A DNA stretch of 64,000 bases from Xylocopa sonorina (GCF_050948175.1 NW_027490124.1:310001-374000), one strand, 5' to 3'. Numbered from the stretch's first letter, positions 21,652-36,455 are shown. Numbers and translations are program-made. The notes: generated by a model not told the origin, from the letters alone.

Positions 21652-22117
21652 TGTGACGTGGTGAAGTCACAAGGCTCGCTCACCCCCCCCCCCCCCTGCT
21701 TCGGTTAGACTAGCTCACAGATCACCACCCATGCGAGAAGATCGACACGGACCATCGCGATAGCTGTATTTGCGAGGAGCGTGAAATACACGATGGTAGA
21801 ACCTCGCCCCCCCCCCCCCCTCCCTCCCGACCACCGTTCGTTTCTCTCTCTACGTTCTACGGATTAGACTGGCGAGCTGATGGAAGAAGCGACCCATAAG
21901 ACGCCTCCTCGGCGGATAACAAGACAGCAGGTTCGCGGAAGGGCTGTGCACCGAGGTAGCGTGACGTGCTCGACGGAGGAGGAGTCGGGAAGTGAGCAAG
22001 AGGAGACCCTGAAGCCCGAAGGATAGGATCCAGAGCTCTGCAACAATAAGACCGCTGCCATAGTCCATGGAGACAAACAGGATGGTTCTCGGGTGTGAGA
22101 AGGACCTTTACCCCTGC
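21652..22117 (+). mobile_element. LTR fragment joined to satellite, with two C14 runs
   Basis: It starts TGTGACGTGGTGAAGTCACA exactly where the segmental-duplication homology stops, as expected for an LTR inserted after GTAC. It is GC-rich and has two runs of 14 C (21,683-21,696 and 21,807-21,820) 124 bp apart. TGTGAGAAGG, the start of the LTR at 17,292, recurs near 22,096. The right edge passes straight into satellite at CATTAGAACTC (22,118), so the element is truncated or rearranged. The minus-strand frames (21,850-22,151) show no motif I know. Confidence 0.45.
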
Positions 22118-25100
22118 CCATTAGAACTCTATTGCTTCGATACGTAGACATCTGGAAACGCTATTCCCTAGCAAGGAAGTGTTGCATTTACATTCTTTTG
22201 ACGTGTAGACGAGAATACATGACTCTTCACAATGAATATTATATCTTATCATGAAACATACAAGTGAGATGCGATATCGCGTTTTAAGAAGCATTAGAAC
22301 CCTATTCCCTCGATGCGCAGATATCTGCAAACGCTATTTCCTTGCATGGAAGTGTCGCATTTACATTCTTTTGAAGTGAATTCGAGGTATACATGTCACT
22401 TCGGAATGAATATTATAACTTATCACGAAACATAGAAATGAGATGCGACATCGCGATCTAAGAAGCATTAGAACTCTATTGCTAGGATACGTAGGGATCT
22501 GCAAACGCTATTTCCTAGCAAGGAAGATTCGCATTTAAATTCTTTTGAAGTCAATACGAGGTATACATTGCACTTCGCAAAGAACATTATATCTTATCGT
22601 GAAACCTAGGAGTGAAATGCGATATCGCGTTTTAAGAAGCATTAGAACTCTATTGCCTCGACGCGTAGAGATCGGCAGACGCTATTTCCTAGCATGGAAG
22701 TGTCACATTTACATTCGCTTGGAGTGAATAGGAGGTATACATGACACTTCGCAATGAATATTATATCTTATCACGAAACATAGAAATGAAATGCGACATC
22801 TCGTTTTAAGAAGCATTAGGACTCTATTGCTACGATACGTAGACATGTGCGAACGCTATTTCCTAGGATGGAAGCGTCGCATTTGCATTCTTTTGAAGTG
22901 AATACGAGGTATACATGACACTTCGCAATGAACATTATATCTTATCATGAAACATAAAAGTGAAATGCGATATCGCGTCTTAAGAAGCATTAGAACCATA
23001 CTGCCTCGATACGGAGATATCTGCAAACGCTATTTCCTAGCATGGAAGTTTCGCACTTACATTCTTTTGAAGTGAATACGAGGTATACATGACACTTCGC
23101 AATGAATATTATATCTTATCACGAAACATATAAATGAAATGCGATATCGCGAAATAAGTAGCATTAGAACTCTATTGCTACGATACGTAGCGTAGACATC
23201 TGCAAACGCTATTTCCTAGCAAGGAATAGTCGCATTTACATTCTTTTGAAGTGAATACGAGGTATACATGACTTTTCACAATGAATATTATATCTTATCA
23301 TGAAACATACAAGTGAGATGCGATATCGCGTATTAAGAAGCATTAGAACCATACCGCCTCGATGCGGAGATATCTGCAAACGCTATTTCCTAGCATGGAA
23401 TTGTCGCACTTACATTCTTTTGAAGTGAATTCGAGGTATACATGACACTTCGGATTGAATATTATAACTTATCACGAGACATAGAAATGAGATGCGATAT
23501 CGCGATATAAGAAGCATTAGAACTCTATTGCTACGATACGTAGCCATCTGCAAACGCTATTTCCTAGCAAGGAATAGTCGCATTTACATTCTTTTGAAGT
23601 GAATACGAGGTATACATGACACTTCGCAATGAATATTATATCCTATCATGAAGCATAGAAATGAGATGCGATATCGCGCTTTGAGAAGCATTAGAACTCC
23701 ATTGCTACGATACGTAGACATCTGCAAACGCTATTTCCTAGCTAGCAATAGTCGCATTTGCATTCTTTCGAAGTGAATACGAGGTATACATGACACTTCG
23801 CAATGAATATTATATCTTATCATGAAACATAAGAGTGAGATGCGACATCGCGTTTTGAGAAGCATTAGAACTCTATTGCCTCGACGTGTATACATCTGCC
23901 GACGCTATTTCCTAGCATGGAAGTGTCGCACTTACATTCTTTTGAAGTGAATACGAGGTATACATAACACTTCGCAATGAATATTATATCTTATCACGAA
24001 ACATATAAATGAGATGCGATATCGCGATTTAAGTAGCACTAGAACGCTATTGCTACGATACGTAGACATCTGCTAACGCTATTTGCTAGCAAGCAATAGT
24101 TGCATTTACATTCTTTTGAAGTGAATACGAGGTATACATGACACATCGCAATGAATATTATGTCTTATCATGAAGCATAGAAATGAGATGCGATATCGCG
24201 TTTTGAGTAGCATTAGAAACCTATTGCCTCGATGCGGAGATATCTGTCAACGCTATTTCCTAGCAAGGATGTGTCGCAATTACTTTCATTTGACGTGAAT
24301 TCGAGGTATACATAACTCTCCACAATGAATATTATATCTTATCACGAAACATAGAAATGACATGCGAAATCGCGATTTAAAAAGCATTAGAACTCTCTTG
24401 CTTCGATATGTAGACATCTGCAAACGCTATTTCCTAGCAAGCAATAGTCGCATTTACCTTCTTTTGAATTGAATACGAGGTGTACATGACACTTCGCAAT
24501 GAATATTATATCTTATCACGAAACATAGAAATGAGATGCGATATCGCGATTTAAGTAGCATTAGAACCCTTTGCTACAATACGTAGACATCTGCAGACGC
24601 TATTTCCTAGCAAGGAAGTGACGCATTTACATTCGGTTGGAGAGAATACGAGGTATAGATGACACTTCGCAATGCATATTATATCTTATCATGAAACATA
24701 GAAGAGAGATGCAATATCGCGTTTTAAGAAGCATTAGAACTCTATGGCCTCGATGCGGAGACATCTACAAACGCTACTTCCTAGTATGGAAGTGTCGCCA
24801 GTTACATTCGTTTGGAGAGAATACGAGGTATACATGACACTTCGCAATGAATATTATATCTTATCATGACACATAGAAATGAGATGCAATATCGCGTATT
24901 AGAAAGAAGCATTAGAACTATATTGCTACGATACGCAGACATCTGGAAACGCTATTTCCTAGAAAGGAAGTGTCGCAGTTACGATCATTTGAAGTGAATA
25001 CGAGGTATATATGACACTTCGCAACGAATATTATATCTTATCATGACACATAGAAATGAGAAGCGATATCGGGTTTTAAGAAGCAGTAGAACTCTATTGC

Positions 25101-26440
25101 ATCGATGCGTAGACATCTGTCAACGCTATTTCCTAGCAAGGATGTGTCGCAATTACTTTCATTTGACGTGAATTCGAGGTATACATAACTCTGCACAATG
25201 AATATTATATCTTATCACGAAACATAGAAATGACATGCGAAATCGCGATTTAAAAAGCATTAGAACTCTCTTGCTTCGATATGTAGATATCTGCAAACGC
25301 TACGTCCTAGCAAGGAAGTGTTGCATTTACATTCTTTTGAAGTGAATACGAGGTATACATGACACTTACCAATGAATATTATATATTATAATGAAACATA
25401 GAAATGAGATGCGATATCTCATTTTAATAAGCATTAGAACTATATTGATTCGATACGTAGATATCTGCAAACGCTATTTCCTAGCAAGCATGTGTCGCAA
25501 TTACATTCATTTGATGTGTATTCGCGGTATACATAACACTTCACAATGAATATTATATCTAATCGCGAAACATAGAAATGACATGCAAAATCGCGATTTA
25601 AAAAGCATTAGAATTCTCTTGCTTCGACACGTATACATCTGCAAACGCTACGTCCTAGCAAGGAAGTGTCGCAATTACATTCTTAGACGTGAATACGAGG
25701 TATACATGACACTTCGCAATGAATATTATATCTTATAATGAAACATAGAAATGAAATGCGATATCTCGTTTTAAGAAGCATTAGAGCTCTATTTCTTCGA
25801 TACGTAGACATCTGCAAACGCTACTTCCTGGCAAGGAAGTGTCGCATTTACATTCTTTAGAAGTGAATATGAGGTATACATGACACTTCGCAATGAATAT
25901 TATATCTTATAATGAAACATAGAAATGTGATGCGATATCTCATTTTAAGAAGCATTAGAGCTCTATTGCTTCGATGCGTAGACATCTGCAAACGCTACGT
26001 CCTAGCAAGGAAGTGTCGCATTTACATTCTTTTGAAGTGAATACGAGGTATACATGACACATCGCAATGAATATTATGTCTTATCGTGAAACATAGAAAT
26101 GCGCTGCGATATCTCGTTTTAAGAAGCATTAGAACACTATTGGTTGGATGCGTAGACATCTGTCAACGCTTTTTCCTTGCAAGGAAGTGCCGCATTTACA
26201 TTCATCTGAAGCGAATACGAGGTATACATCACACACCACAATGCATTTTATATCTTATCATGACCCATAGAAATGAGATGCGATATCGCGATTTAAGAAG
26301 CATTAGTACTCTATTACTACGATACGTAGACATCTGGAAACGCTATCTCCTAGAAAGGAAGTGTCGCAGTTACATTCTTTTGAACTGAAAACGAGGTATA
26401 CATGACACTTCGCAATGAATATTATATCTTATCATGAAAC
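22118..26440 (+). repeat. Left part of main array, monomers without clear long period
   Basis: About 25 monomers, each differing from its neighbours at many sites. Near 23,186 one unit carries a small duplication (ACGTAGCGTAGACATC). A variant with AAATCGCGATTTAAAAAGC appears at about 24,365, 25,240 and 25,590. 25,330-25,990 is a near copy of 45,840-46,500 (see that entry). I see no regular higher-order period here by eye. Confidence 0.75.
25330..25990 (+). repeat. Block shared with 45,840-46,500
   Basis: The block has a rare set of variants (CACTTACCAATG at 25,363, TATATTATAATGAAAC, GATATCTCATTTTAATAAGC, TTCGCGGTATACATAACACT, AGCATTAGAATTCTCTTGC, TTCGACACGTATACATCTGC) that reappears in the same order at 45,840-46,500 (CACTTACCA at 45,872), an offset of about 20.5 kb. 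About four monomers long and nearly identical. Confidence 0.85.
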
Positions 26441-26444
26441 ATAG

Positions 26445-27588
26445 AAATTAGGAGCGATATCGCTATTTAAGAAGCATTAGAATCCTATTGCTTCGATACG
26501 TGGACATCTGCATACGCTACTTCCTGGCAAGGAAGTGTCGCATTTACATTCTTTTGATGTGAATACGAGGTATACATGACACTTCGCAATGAATATTATA
26601 TCTTATCATGAAACATAGAAATTAGGAGCGATATCGCTATTTAAGAAGCATTAGAATCCTATTGCTTCGATACGTGGACATCTGCATACGCTACTTCCTG
26701 GCAAGGAAGTGTCGCATTTACATTCTTTTGATGTGAATACGAGGTATACATGACACTTCGCAATGAATATTGTATCTTATCATGAAACATAGAAAAGAGA
26801 TGCGACATCTCGCTTTGAGAAGCATTAGAAATCTATTGCTTCGATATATAGATATCTGCCAACGCTACTTCCTAGCAAGGAAGTGTCGCATTTGCATTCT
26901 TTTGAAGTGAATACTAGGTATATATGACACTTCCCAACGAATATTATATCTTATCATGACACATAGAAATGAGATGCAATATCGCGTTTTAAGAAGCAAT
27001 AGAACTCTATTGCTACGATACGTAGACATCTGCAAACGACATTTTCTAGCTAGGAAATGTCGCATTTACATTCTTTTGAACTGAAAACGTGGTATACATG
27101 ACACTTCGCAATGAATATTATATCTTATCATGAAACATAGAAATTAGGAGCGATATCGCTATTTAAGAAGCATTAGAATCCTATTGCTTCGATACGTGGA
27201 CATCTGCATACGCTACTTCCTGGCAAGGAAGTGTCGCATTTACATTCTTTTGATGTGAATACGAGGTATACATGACACTTCGCAATGAATATTATATCTT
27301 ATCATGAAACATAGAGATTAGGAGCGATATCGCTATTTAAGAAGCATTAGAATCCTATTGCTTCGATACGTGGACATCTGCATACGCTACTTCCTGGCAA
27401 GGAAGTGTCGCATTTACATTCTTTTGATGTGAATACGAGGTATACATGACACTTCGCAATGAATATTATATCTTATCATGAAACATAGAAAAGAGATGCG
27501 ACATCTCGCTTTGAGAAGCATTAGAAATCTATTGCTTCGATATATAGATATCTGCCAACGCTACTTCCTAGCAAGGAAGTGTCGCATT
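26445..27588 (+). repeat. 4-monomer (696-bp) higher-order repeat, about 1.6 copies
   Basis: The variant AAATTAGGAGCGATATCGCT lies at 26,445, 26,619, 27,141 and 27,315. Another variant, AAAAGAGATGCGACATCTCG, lies at about 26,792 and 27,488. The two sets are offset by exactly 696 bp, or four monomers, so a block was duplicated in tandem. Confidence 0.85.
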
Positions 27589-29200
27589 TACATTCATTTG
27601 AAGTGTAGACTAGGAATACACAACATTTCGCAATGAAAACTGTATCTTATCATGAAACATAGAAATGAGGTGCGATATCGCGTTTTAAGAAGCACTAGAA
27701 CTCTATTGCTTCGATACTTAGACATTTGCAAACGCTATTTCCTAGCAAGGAAGTGTCGCATTTACATTCATTTGAAGTGTGTCCGAGGTATACATGACAC
27801 ATCGCAATAAATATTATATCTTATCATGAAATATAGAAATGAGGTGCGATATCGCTATATAAGATGCATTAGAACCCTATTGCTTCGATACGTAAACATC
27901 TGCAAGCGCTATTTCCTAGCAAGGAAGAGCCGTATTTACATTCATTGGAAGTGCAGACGAGGAGTACATAGCACTTCGCAACGAATATTATATCTTATCA
28001 TGAATCATAGAAAAGAGATGCAATATCTCGTTTTAAGAAGCATTAGGACGCTATTGCTTCGATACGTAGACATCTGAAAACTCTGTTTTCTAGCAGGGAA
28101 GTGTCGCATTTACATTCATTGGAAGTGTAGACGAGGAGTACATGGCACTTCGCAACGAATATTATATCTTGTCATGAAACATAGAAATGAGATGCGCTAT
28201 CGCGATATAAGAAGCATTAGAACTCTATTGCTTCGATACCTAGACATCTGCAAACGCTACATCCTTGCAAGGAAGAGTCGCATTTACATTCATTTGAAGT
28301 GTATCCGAGGTATACATATCAATTCGCAATGAATATCATATCGTATCATGAAACATAGAAATGAGATATGATATCCCGTTTTAAGAAGCATTATAACTCT
28401 ATTGCAACGATACGTAGACATCTGCAAACGTTATTTCCTAGCAAGCAATGGTCGCATTTACATTCATTTGAAGTGAATACGAGGTATACATGTCACTTCG
28501 CAATGAATATTATATCTTATCATGAAACATAGAAGAGAGATGCGATATCGCGTTTTAAGAAGCATTAGTTCTCTATGCCCTCGATGCGGAGACATCTGCA
28601 AACGCTATTTCCTAGCATGCAAGTTTCGCACTTACATTCTTTTGAAGTGAATACGAGGTATTCATGACACTTCGCAATGAATATTATGTCTTATCACGAA
28701 ACATAGAAATGAGATGCGATATCGCGATTTAAGTAGCACTTCAACTCTATTTCTACGATACGTAGACATCTGAATACGCTATTTCCTAGCAAGGAAGTGT
28801 CGCATTTGCATTCTTTTGAAGTGAATACTAGGTATATATGACACTTCCCAACGAATATTATATCTTATCATGACACATAGAAATGAGATGCAATATCGCG
28901 TCTTAAGAAGCAATAGAACTCTATTGCTACGATACGTAGACATCTGCAAACGATATTTTCTAGCAAGGAAATGTCGCATTTACATTCTTTTGAACTGAAA
29001 ACGAGGTATACATGACACTTCGCAATGAATATTATTTCATATCATGAAACATAGAAATTAGGAGCGATATCGCTATTTAAGAAGCATTAGAATCCTATTG
29101 CTTCGATACGTGGACATCTGCATACGCTACTTCCTGGCAAGGAAGTGTCGCATTTACATTCTTTTGATGTGAATACGAGGTATACATGACACTTCGGAAT
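26880..29200 (+). repeat. 11-monomer (1,914-bp) offset repeat
   Basis: A rare monomer with AATACTAGGTATATATGACA and CTTCCCAACGAATATTATAT occurs at about 26,891 and 28,805. The AAATTAGGAGCG variant at 27,141 recurs at 29,055. Both pairs are 1,914 bp apart, or 11 monomers. About 400 bp is shared. Confidence 0.8.
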
Positions 29201-31252
29201 GAATATTATAACTTATCACGAATCATAGAAATGAGGTTTCACATCTCGTTTTAAGGAGCTTTAGGACCCTTTTGCTACGATACTTAGACATCTGCAAACC
29301 CTATTTCCTAGCAAGGAAGATTCGCATTTACATTCTTTTGAAGTGAATACGTGTTATACGTGACATTTCGCAATGAACATTATATCTTATCATGTAACAT
29401 AGAAATGAGATGCGATATCGCGATCTAAGAAGTATTGGAACTCTATTACTATGATACGTAGGCATCTGCAATCGCTATTTCCTAGCAAGAAATAGTCGCA
29501 TTTACATTCTTTTGAAGTGCAGACGAGGTATACGTAACACTTCGCAGTGAATATTATATCCTATCATGAAACATAGAATTGATATGCGATATCGCGTTTA
29601 AAGAAGCATTACAGCTCCATTGCTTCGATACGTAGACATCTGGGAACGCGTTTCCTAGCAAGGATGTGTGGCATTTACATTCATTTGGAGTGTAGACGAG
29701 GTATACGTAACACTTTGCAAAGTATATTATATCCTATCACGAAACGCAGAATTGAGATGCGATATCGCGTTTTGAGAAGCAGTAGAACTCTAATCCTTCG
29801 ATACATGGTCATCTCGAAACACTATTTCCTAGCAAGGAATTGTGGCATTTACATTCCTTTGAAAGGTAGTCAAGGTATACGTAACACTTCGCAATGAATA
29901 TTATATCATATAATGAAGCATAGAACTGAGATGCGATATCCCGTTTTAAGAATCATTGGAGCTCTATGCTTCGATTCGTAGACAACTGGAAACGCATTTC
30001 CTAGCAAGGAAGTGTGGCATTAACATTCTTTTGAACTGTAGACGAGGTATACATAACACATCGCAATGAATATTATATCTTATCATGAAACATAGAAATG
30101 AGATGCGATATCGCGTTTTAAGAAGCATTGGAGCACTATTGCCTCGATACGTAGACATCTGCAAACGCTATTTCCTAGCAAGGAAGTGTCGCATTTACAT
30201 TCTTTTGAAGTGAATAGGAGGTATACATGACATTTCGCAATGGATATTATGTCTTATCAGGAAACATAGAAATAAGATGCGACTTCTCGTTTTAAGAAGC
30301 ATTAGGACTCTATTGCTACGATACGTAGACATCTGCAAACGCTATTTCCTAGAAAGGAAGTGTCGCATTTACTTTCTTTTGAAGTGAAGAGGAGGTGTAC
30401 ATGACACTTCGCAATGAATATTATACCTTATCATGAAACATAGAACTGAGATGCGAAATCGCGTTTTAAGCAGTATTAGAACACCATTGCTACGATACGT
30501 AGACATCTGCAAACGCTATTTCCTAGCAAGCAATAGTCGCATTTACATTCTTTTGAAGTTAATACGAGGTATACATGACACTTCGCTATGAATATTATAT
30601 CTTATCATGAAACACAGAAGAGAGATGCGATATCGCGTTTTAAGAAGCATTAGACCCCAATGGCCTCGATGCGGAGACATCTGCAAACGCTATTTCCTAG
30701 CATGGAAGTTTCGCACTTACATTCTTTTGAAGTGAATACGAGGTATACATGACACTTCGCAATGAATATTATATCTTATCACCAAACATTTAAATGAGAT
30801 GCGATATCGCGATTTAAGTAGCATTAGAACTCTATTGCTACGATACGTAGACATCTGAATACGCTATTTCTTAGCAAGGAAGTGTCGCATTTACATTCTT
30901 TTGAAGTGAATACGAGGTATACATGACATTTCGCAATGGATATTATGTCTTATCAGGAAGCATAGAAATAAGATGCGACTTCTCGTTTTAAGAAGCATTA
31001 GGACTCTATTGCTACGATACGTAGACATCTGCAAACTCTATTTCCTAGAAAGGAAGTGTCGCATTTACTTTCTTTTGAAGTGAAGAGGAGGTGTACATGA
31101 CACTTCGCAATGAATATTATATCTAATCACGTAACATAGAAATGAGATGCTATATCGCGATCTAAGAAGCATTAGAACTCTATTGCTACGATACGTAGCC
31201 ATCTGCAAACGCAATGCCCTAGCAAGGAATAGTCGCATTTACATTCTTTTGA

Positions 31253-33862
31253 TGTGAATACGAGGTATACATGACACTTCGCAATGAATATTATATCTTA
31301 TCACGAAACATAGAAGTGAGATGCGATATCGCGTTTTAAGAAGCATTAGAACTCTATAGCCTCGACGTGTAGACATCTGCATACGCTCTTTCCTAGCATG
31401 GAAGTGTCGCATATACATTCTTTTGGAGTGAATACGAGGTGTACATGACACTTCGCAATGAATATTATGACTTATCACGAAACATAGAAATGAGATTCGA
31501 TATCGTGATTTAAGTAGCATTAGAACTCGATGGCCTCGATGCGGAGACATCTGCAAACGCTATTTCCTAGCATGGAAGTGTCGCTCTTACATTCTTTTGA
31601 AGTGAGTACGTGGTATACATGACACTTTGCAATGAATATTATATCTTATCAGGAATCATATAAATGAGATGCGATACCGCGATTTAAGTAGCATTAGAAC
31701 TCCATTGCTACAATACGTATATATCTTCAATCACTACTTCCTAGCAAGCAATAGTCGCATTTACATTCTTTTGAAGTGAATACGAGGTATACATGACACT
31801 TCGCAATGATCATTATATGCTATCATGTAACATAGAAATGAGATGCGATATCGCGATCTAAGAAGCATTAGAACTCTATTGCTACGATACGTAGGCATCT
31901 GCAAACGCTATGCCCTAGCAAGGAATAGTCGCATTTGCATTCTTTTGAAGTGAATACGAGGTATACATGACACATCGCAATGAATATTATATCTTATCAG
32001 GAAACATATAAATGAGATGCGATATCGCGATTTAAGTAGCATTAGAATTCTATTGCTACGATATGTAGGCAACCGCAAACGCTATTTCCTAGAATAGAAT
32101 AGTCGGATTTACATTCATTTGAAGTGAATACGAGGTATACATGACACTTCGCAATGAGTGTTATATCTTATCACGAAACATATAAATGAGATGCGATATC
32201 GCGTTTTAAGAAGCATTAGAGCTCTATTGCCTCGATGCGGAGACATCTGCAAACGCTAGTTCCTAGCATGGAAATGTCGCATTTACATTCATTTGAAGTG
32301 AATTCGAGGTTTGCATAACACTTCGGAATGAATATTATAACTTATCAAGAAACATAGAAATGAGATGCGATATCGCGATCTAAGAAGCATTAGAACTCTA
32401 TTGCTACGATACGCAGGCATTTGCAAACGCTATTTCCTTGCAAGGAATAGTCGCATTTACATTCGTTTGGAGTGAATACGAGGTATACATGACACTTCGC
32501 AATGAACATTATATCTTATCATGTAACATAAAAGTGAAATGCGATATCGCGTCTTAAGAAGCATTAGAACCCTATTGCCTCGATGCGGAGTTATCTGCAA
32601 ACGCTAGTTCCTAGCACGGAAGTGTCGCATTTACATTCTTTTGAAGTGAATACGAGGTGTACATGACACTTCGCAATGAATATTATATCTAATCACGAAA
32701 CATAGAAATGAGATGCGATATCGCGATTTAAGTAGCATTAGAATTCTATTGCTACGATACGTACACATCTGAATACGCTATTTCCTAGCAAGGAAGTGTC
32801 GCATTTACATTCGTTTGGAGTGAATGCGAGGTATACATGACACTTCGCAATGAACATTATATCTTATCATGTAACATAAAAGTGAACTGCGATATCGCGT
32901 CTTAAGAAGCATTAGAACCCTATTGCCTCGATGCGGAGTTATCTGCAAACGCTATTTCCTAGCATGGAAGTGTCGCACTTACATTCTTTTGAAGTGAATA
33001 CGAGGTATACATGACACTTCGCAATGAATATTATATCTTATCACGAAACATAGAAGTGAGATGCGAAATCGCGTTTTAAGAAGCATTAGAACTCTATAGC
33101 CTCGACGCGTAGACATCTGCATATGCTCTTTCCTAGCATGGAAGTGTCGCATATACATTCTTTTGGAGTGAATACGAGGTGTACATGACACTTCGCAATG
33201 AATATTATGACTTATCACGAAACATAGAAATGAGATTCGATATCGTGATTTAAGTAGCATTAGAACTCCATTGCTACGATACGCAGGCATTTGCAAACGC
33301 TATTTCCTTGCAAGGAATAGTCGCATTTACATTCGTTTGGAGTGAATACGAGGTATACATGACACTTCGCAATGAACATTATATCTTATCATGTAACATA
33401 AAAGTGAAATGCGATATCGCGTCTTAAGAAGCATTAGAACCCTATTGCCTCGATGCGGAGTTATCTGCAAACGCTAGTTCCTAGCACGGAAGTGTCGCAT
33501 TTACATTCTTTTGAAGTGAATACGAGGTGTACATGACACTTCGCAATGAATATTATATCTAATCACGAAACATAGAAATGAGATGCGATATCGCGATTTA
33601 AGTAGCATTAGAATTCTATTGCTACGATACGTACACATCTGAATACGCTATTTCCTAGCAAGGAAGTGTCGCATTTACATTCGTTTGGAGTGAATGCGAG
33701 GTATACATGACACTTCGCAATGAACATTATATCTTATCATGTAACATAAAAGTGAACTGCGATATCGCGTCTTAAGAAGCATTAGAACCCTATTGCCTCG
33801 ATGCGGTGTTATCTGCAAACGCTATTTCCTAGCATGGAAGTGTCGCACTTACATTCTTTTGA
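31253..33862 (+). repeat. 15-monomer higher-order repeat (2,610 bp), copy 1
   Basis: First of three consecutive copies. Inside it, 32,401-33,270 and 33,271-34,140 (running into copy 2) are near-identical 870-bp 5-monomer blocks (A and A'), recognised by TTGCTACGATACGCAGGCAT at 32,401 and 33,271. 31,531-32,400 is the third, different block (B) with the variants ATATCTTCAATCACTACTTC and GGCAACCGCAAACGC. Homology with copies 2 and 3 begins at about 31,253; the sequence before it is different. Confidence 0.93.
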
Positions 33863-36455
33863 AGTGAATACGAGGTATACATGACACTTCGCAATGAATA
33901 TTATATCTTATCACGAAACATAGAAGTGAGATGCGATATCGCGTTTTAAGAAGCATTAGAACTCTATAGCCTCGACGCGTAGACATCTGCATACGCTCTT
34001 TCCTAGCATGGAAGTGTCGCATATACATTCTTTTGGAGTGAATACGAGGTGTACATGACACTTCGCAATGAATATTATGACTTATCACGAAACATAGAAA
34101 TGAGATTCGATATCGTGATTTAAGTAGCATTAGAACTCGATGGCCTCGATGCGGAGACATCTGCAAACGCTATTTCCTAGCATGGAAGTGTCGCTCTTAC
34201 ATTCTTTTGAAGTGAGTACGCGGTATACATTACACTTTGCAATGAATATTATATCTTATCAGGAATCATATAAATGAGATGCGATACCGCGATTTAAGTA
34301 GCATTAGAACTCCATTGCTACAATACGTATATATCTTCAATCACTACTTCCTAGCAAGCAATAGTCGCATTTACATTCTTTTGAAGTGAATACGAGGTAT
34401 ACATGACACTTCGCAATGATCATTATATCCTATCATGTAACATAGAAATGAGATGCGATATCGCGATCTAAGAAGCATTAGAACTCTATTGCTACGATAC
34501 GTAGGCATCTGCAAACGCTATGCCCTAGCAAGGAATAGTCGCATTTGCATTCTTTTGAAGTGAATACGAGGTATACATGACACTTCGCAATATTAAACAT
34601 ATAAATGAGATGCGATATCGCGATTTAAGTAGCATTAGAATTCTATTGCTACGATATGTGGGCAACCGCAAACGCTATTTCCTAGAATAGAATAGTCGGA
34701 TTTACATTCATTTGAAGTGAATACGAGGTATACATGACACTTCGCAATGAGTGTTATATCTTATCACGAAACATATAAATGAGATGCGATATCGCGTTTT
34801 AAGAAGCATTAGAGCTCTATTGCCTCGATGCGGAGACATCTGCAAACGCTAGTTCCTAGCATGGAAATGTCGCATTTACATTCATTTGAAGTGAATTCGA
34901 GGTTTGCATAACACTTCGGAATGAATATTATAACTTATCAAGAAACATAGAAATGAGATGCGATATCGCGATCTAAGAAGCATTAGAACTCTATTGCTAC
35001 GATACGCAGGCATTTGCAAACGCTATTTCCTTGCAAGGAATAGTCGCATTTACATTCGTTTGGAGTGAATACGAGGTATACATGACACTTCGCAATGAAC
35101 ATTATATCTTATCATGTAACATAAAAGTGAAATGCGATATCGCGTCTTAAGAAGCATTAGAACCCTATTGCCTCGATGCGGAGTTATCTGCAAACGCTAG
35201 TTCCTAGCACGGAAGTGTCGCATTTACATTCTTTTGAAGTGAATACGAGGTGTACATGACACTTCGCAATGAATATTATATCTAATCACGAAACATAGAA
35301 ATGAGATGCGATATCGCGATTTAAGTAGCATTAGAATTCTATTGCTACGATACGTACACATCTGAATACGCTATTTCCTAGCAAGGAAGTGTCGCATTTA
35401 CATTCGTTTGGAGTGAATGCGAGGTATACATGACACTTCGCAATGAACATTATATCTTATCATGTAACATAAAAGTGAACTGCGATATCGCGTCTTAAGA
35501 AGCATTAGAACCCTATTGCCTCGATGCGGAGTTATCTGCAAACGCTATTTCCTAGCATGGAAGTGTCGCACTTACATTCTTTTGAAGTGAATACGAGGTA
35601 TACATGACACTTCGCAATGAATATTATATCTTATCACGAAACATAGAAGTGAGATGCGATATCGCGTTTTAAGAAGCATTAGAACTCTATAGCCTCGACG
35701 CGTAGACATCTGCATATGCTCTTTCCTAGCATGGAAGTGTCGCATATACATTCTTTTGGAGTGAATACGAGGTGTACATGACACTTCGCAATGAATATTA
35801 TGACTTATCACGAAACATAGAAATGAGATTCGATATCGTGATTTAAGTAGCATTAGAACTCCATTGCTACGATACGCAGGCATTTGCAAACGCTATTTCC
35901 TTGCAAGGAATAGTCGCATTTACATTCGTTTGGAGTGAATACGAGGTATACATGACACTTCGCAATGAACATTATATCTTATCATGTAACATAAAAGTGA
36001 AATGCGATATCGCGTCTTAAGAAGCATTAGAACCCTATTGCCTCGATGCGGAGTTATCTGCAAACGCTAGTTCCTAGCACGGAAGTGTCGCATTTACATT
36101 CTTTTGAAGTGAATACGAGGTGTACATGACACTTCGCAATGAATATTATATCTAATCACGAAACATAGAAATGAGATGCGATATCGCGATTTAAGTAGCA
36201 TTAGAATTCTATTGCTACGATACGTACACATCTGAATACGCTATTTCCTAGCAAGGAAGTGTCGCATTTACATTCGTTTGGAGTGAATGCGAGGTATACA
36301 TGACACTTCGCAATGAACATTATATCTTATCATGTAACATAAAAGTGAACTGCGATATCGCGTCTTAAGAAGCATTAGAACCCTATTGCCTCGATGCGGA
36401 GTTATCTGCAAACGCTATTTCCTAGCATGGAAGTGTCGCACTTACATTCTTTTGA
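33863..36455 (+). repeat. 15-monomer higher-order repeat, copy 2, with 17-bp deletion
   Basis: Same order of monomer variants as copy 1, but 2,593 bp long. The missing 17 bp lie at about 34,590, where CAATATTAAACAT replaces the usual CAATGAATATTATATCTTATCAGG-type segment. Blocks: A' to 34,140, B 34,141-34,993, A 34,994-35,863, A' from 35,864. Differences from copies 1 and 3 are otherwise a handful of single bases. Confidence 0.93.

Noticed and set aside
17292..22117. A single large LTR retrotransposon spanning the whole spacer, since TGTGAGAAGG occurs at both 17,292 and about 22,096
   Set aside because: The space between holds the segmental duplication and gene-like exons, not gag-pol, and the second occurrence extends only some 20 bp before satellite.
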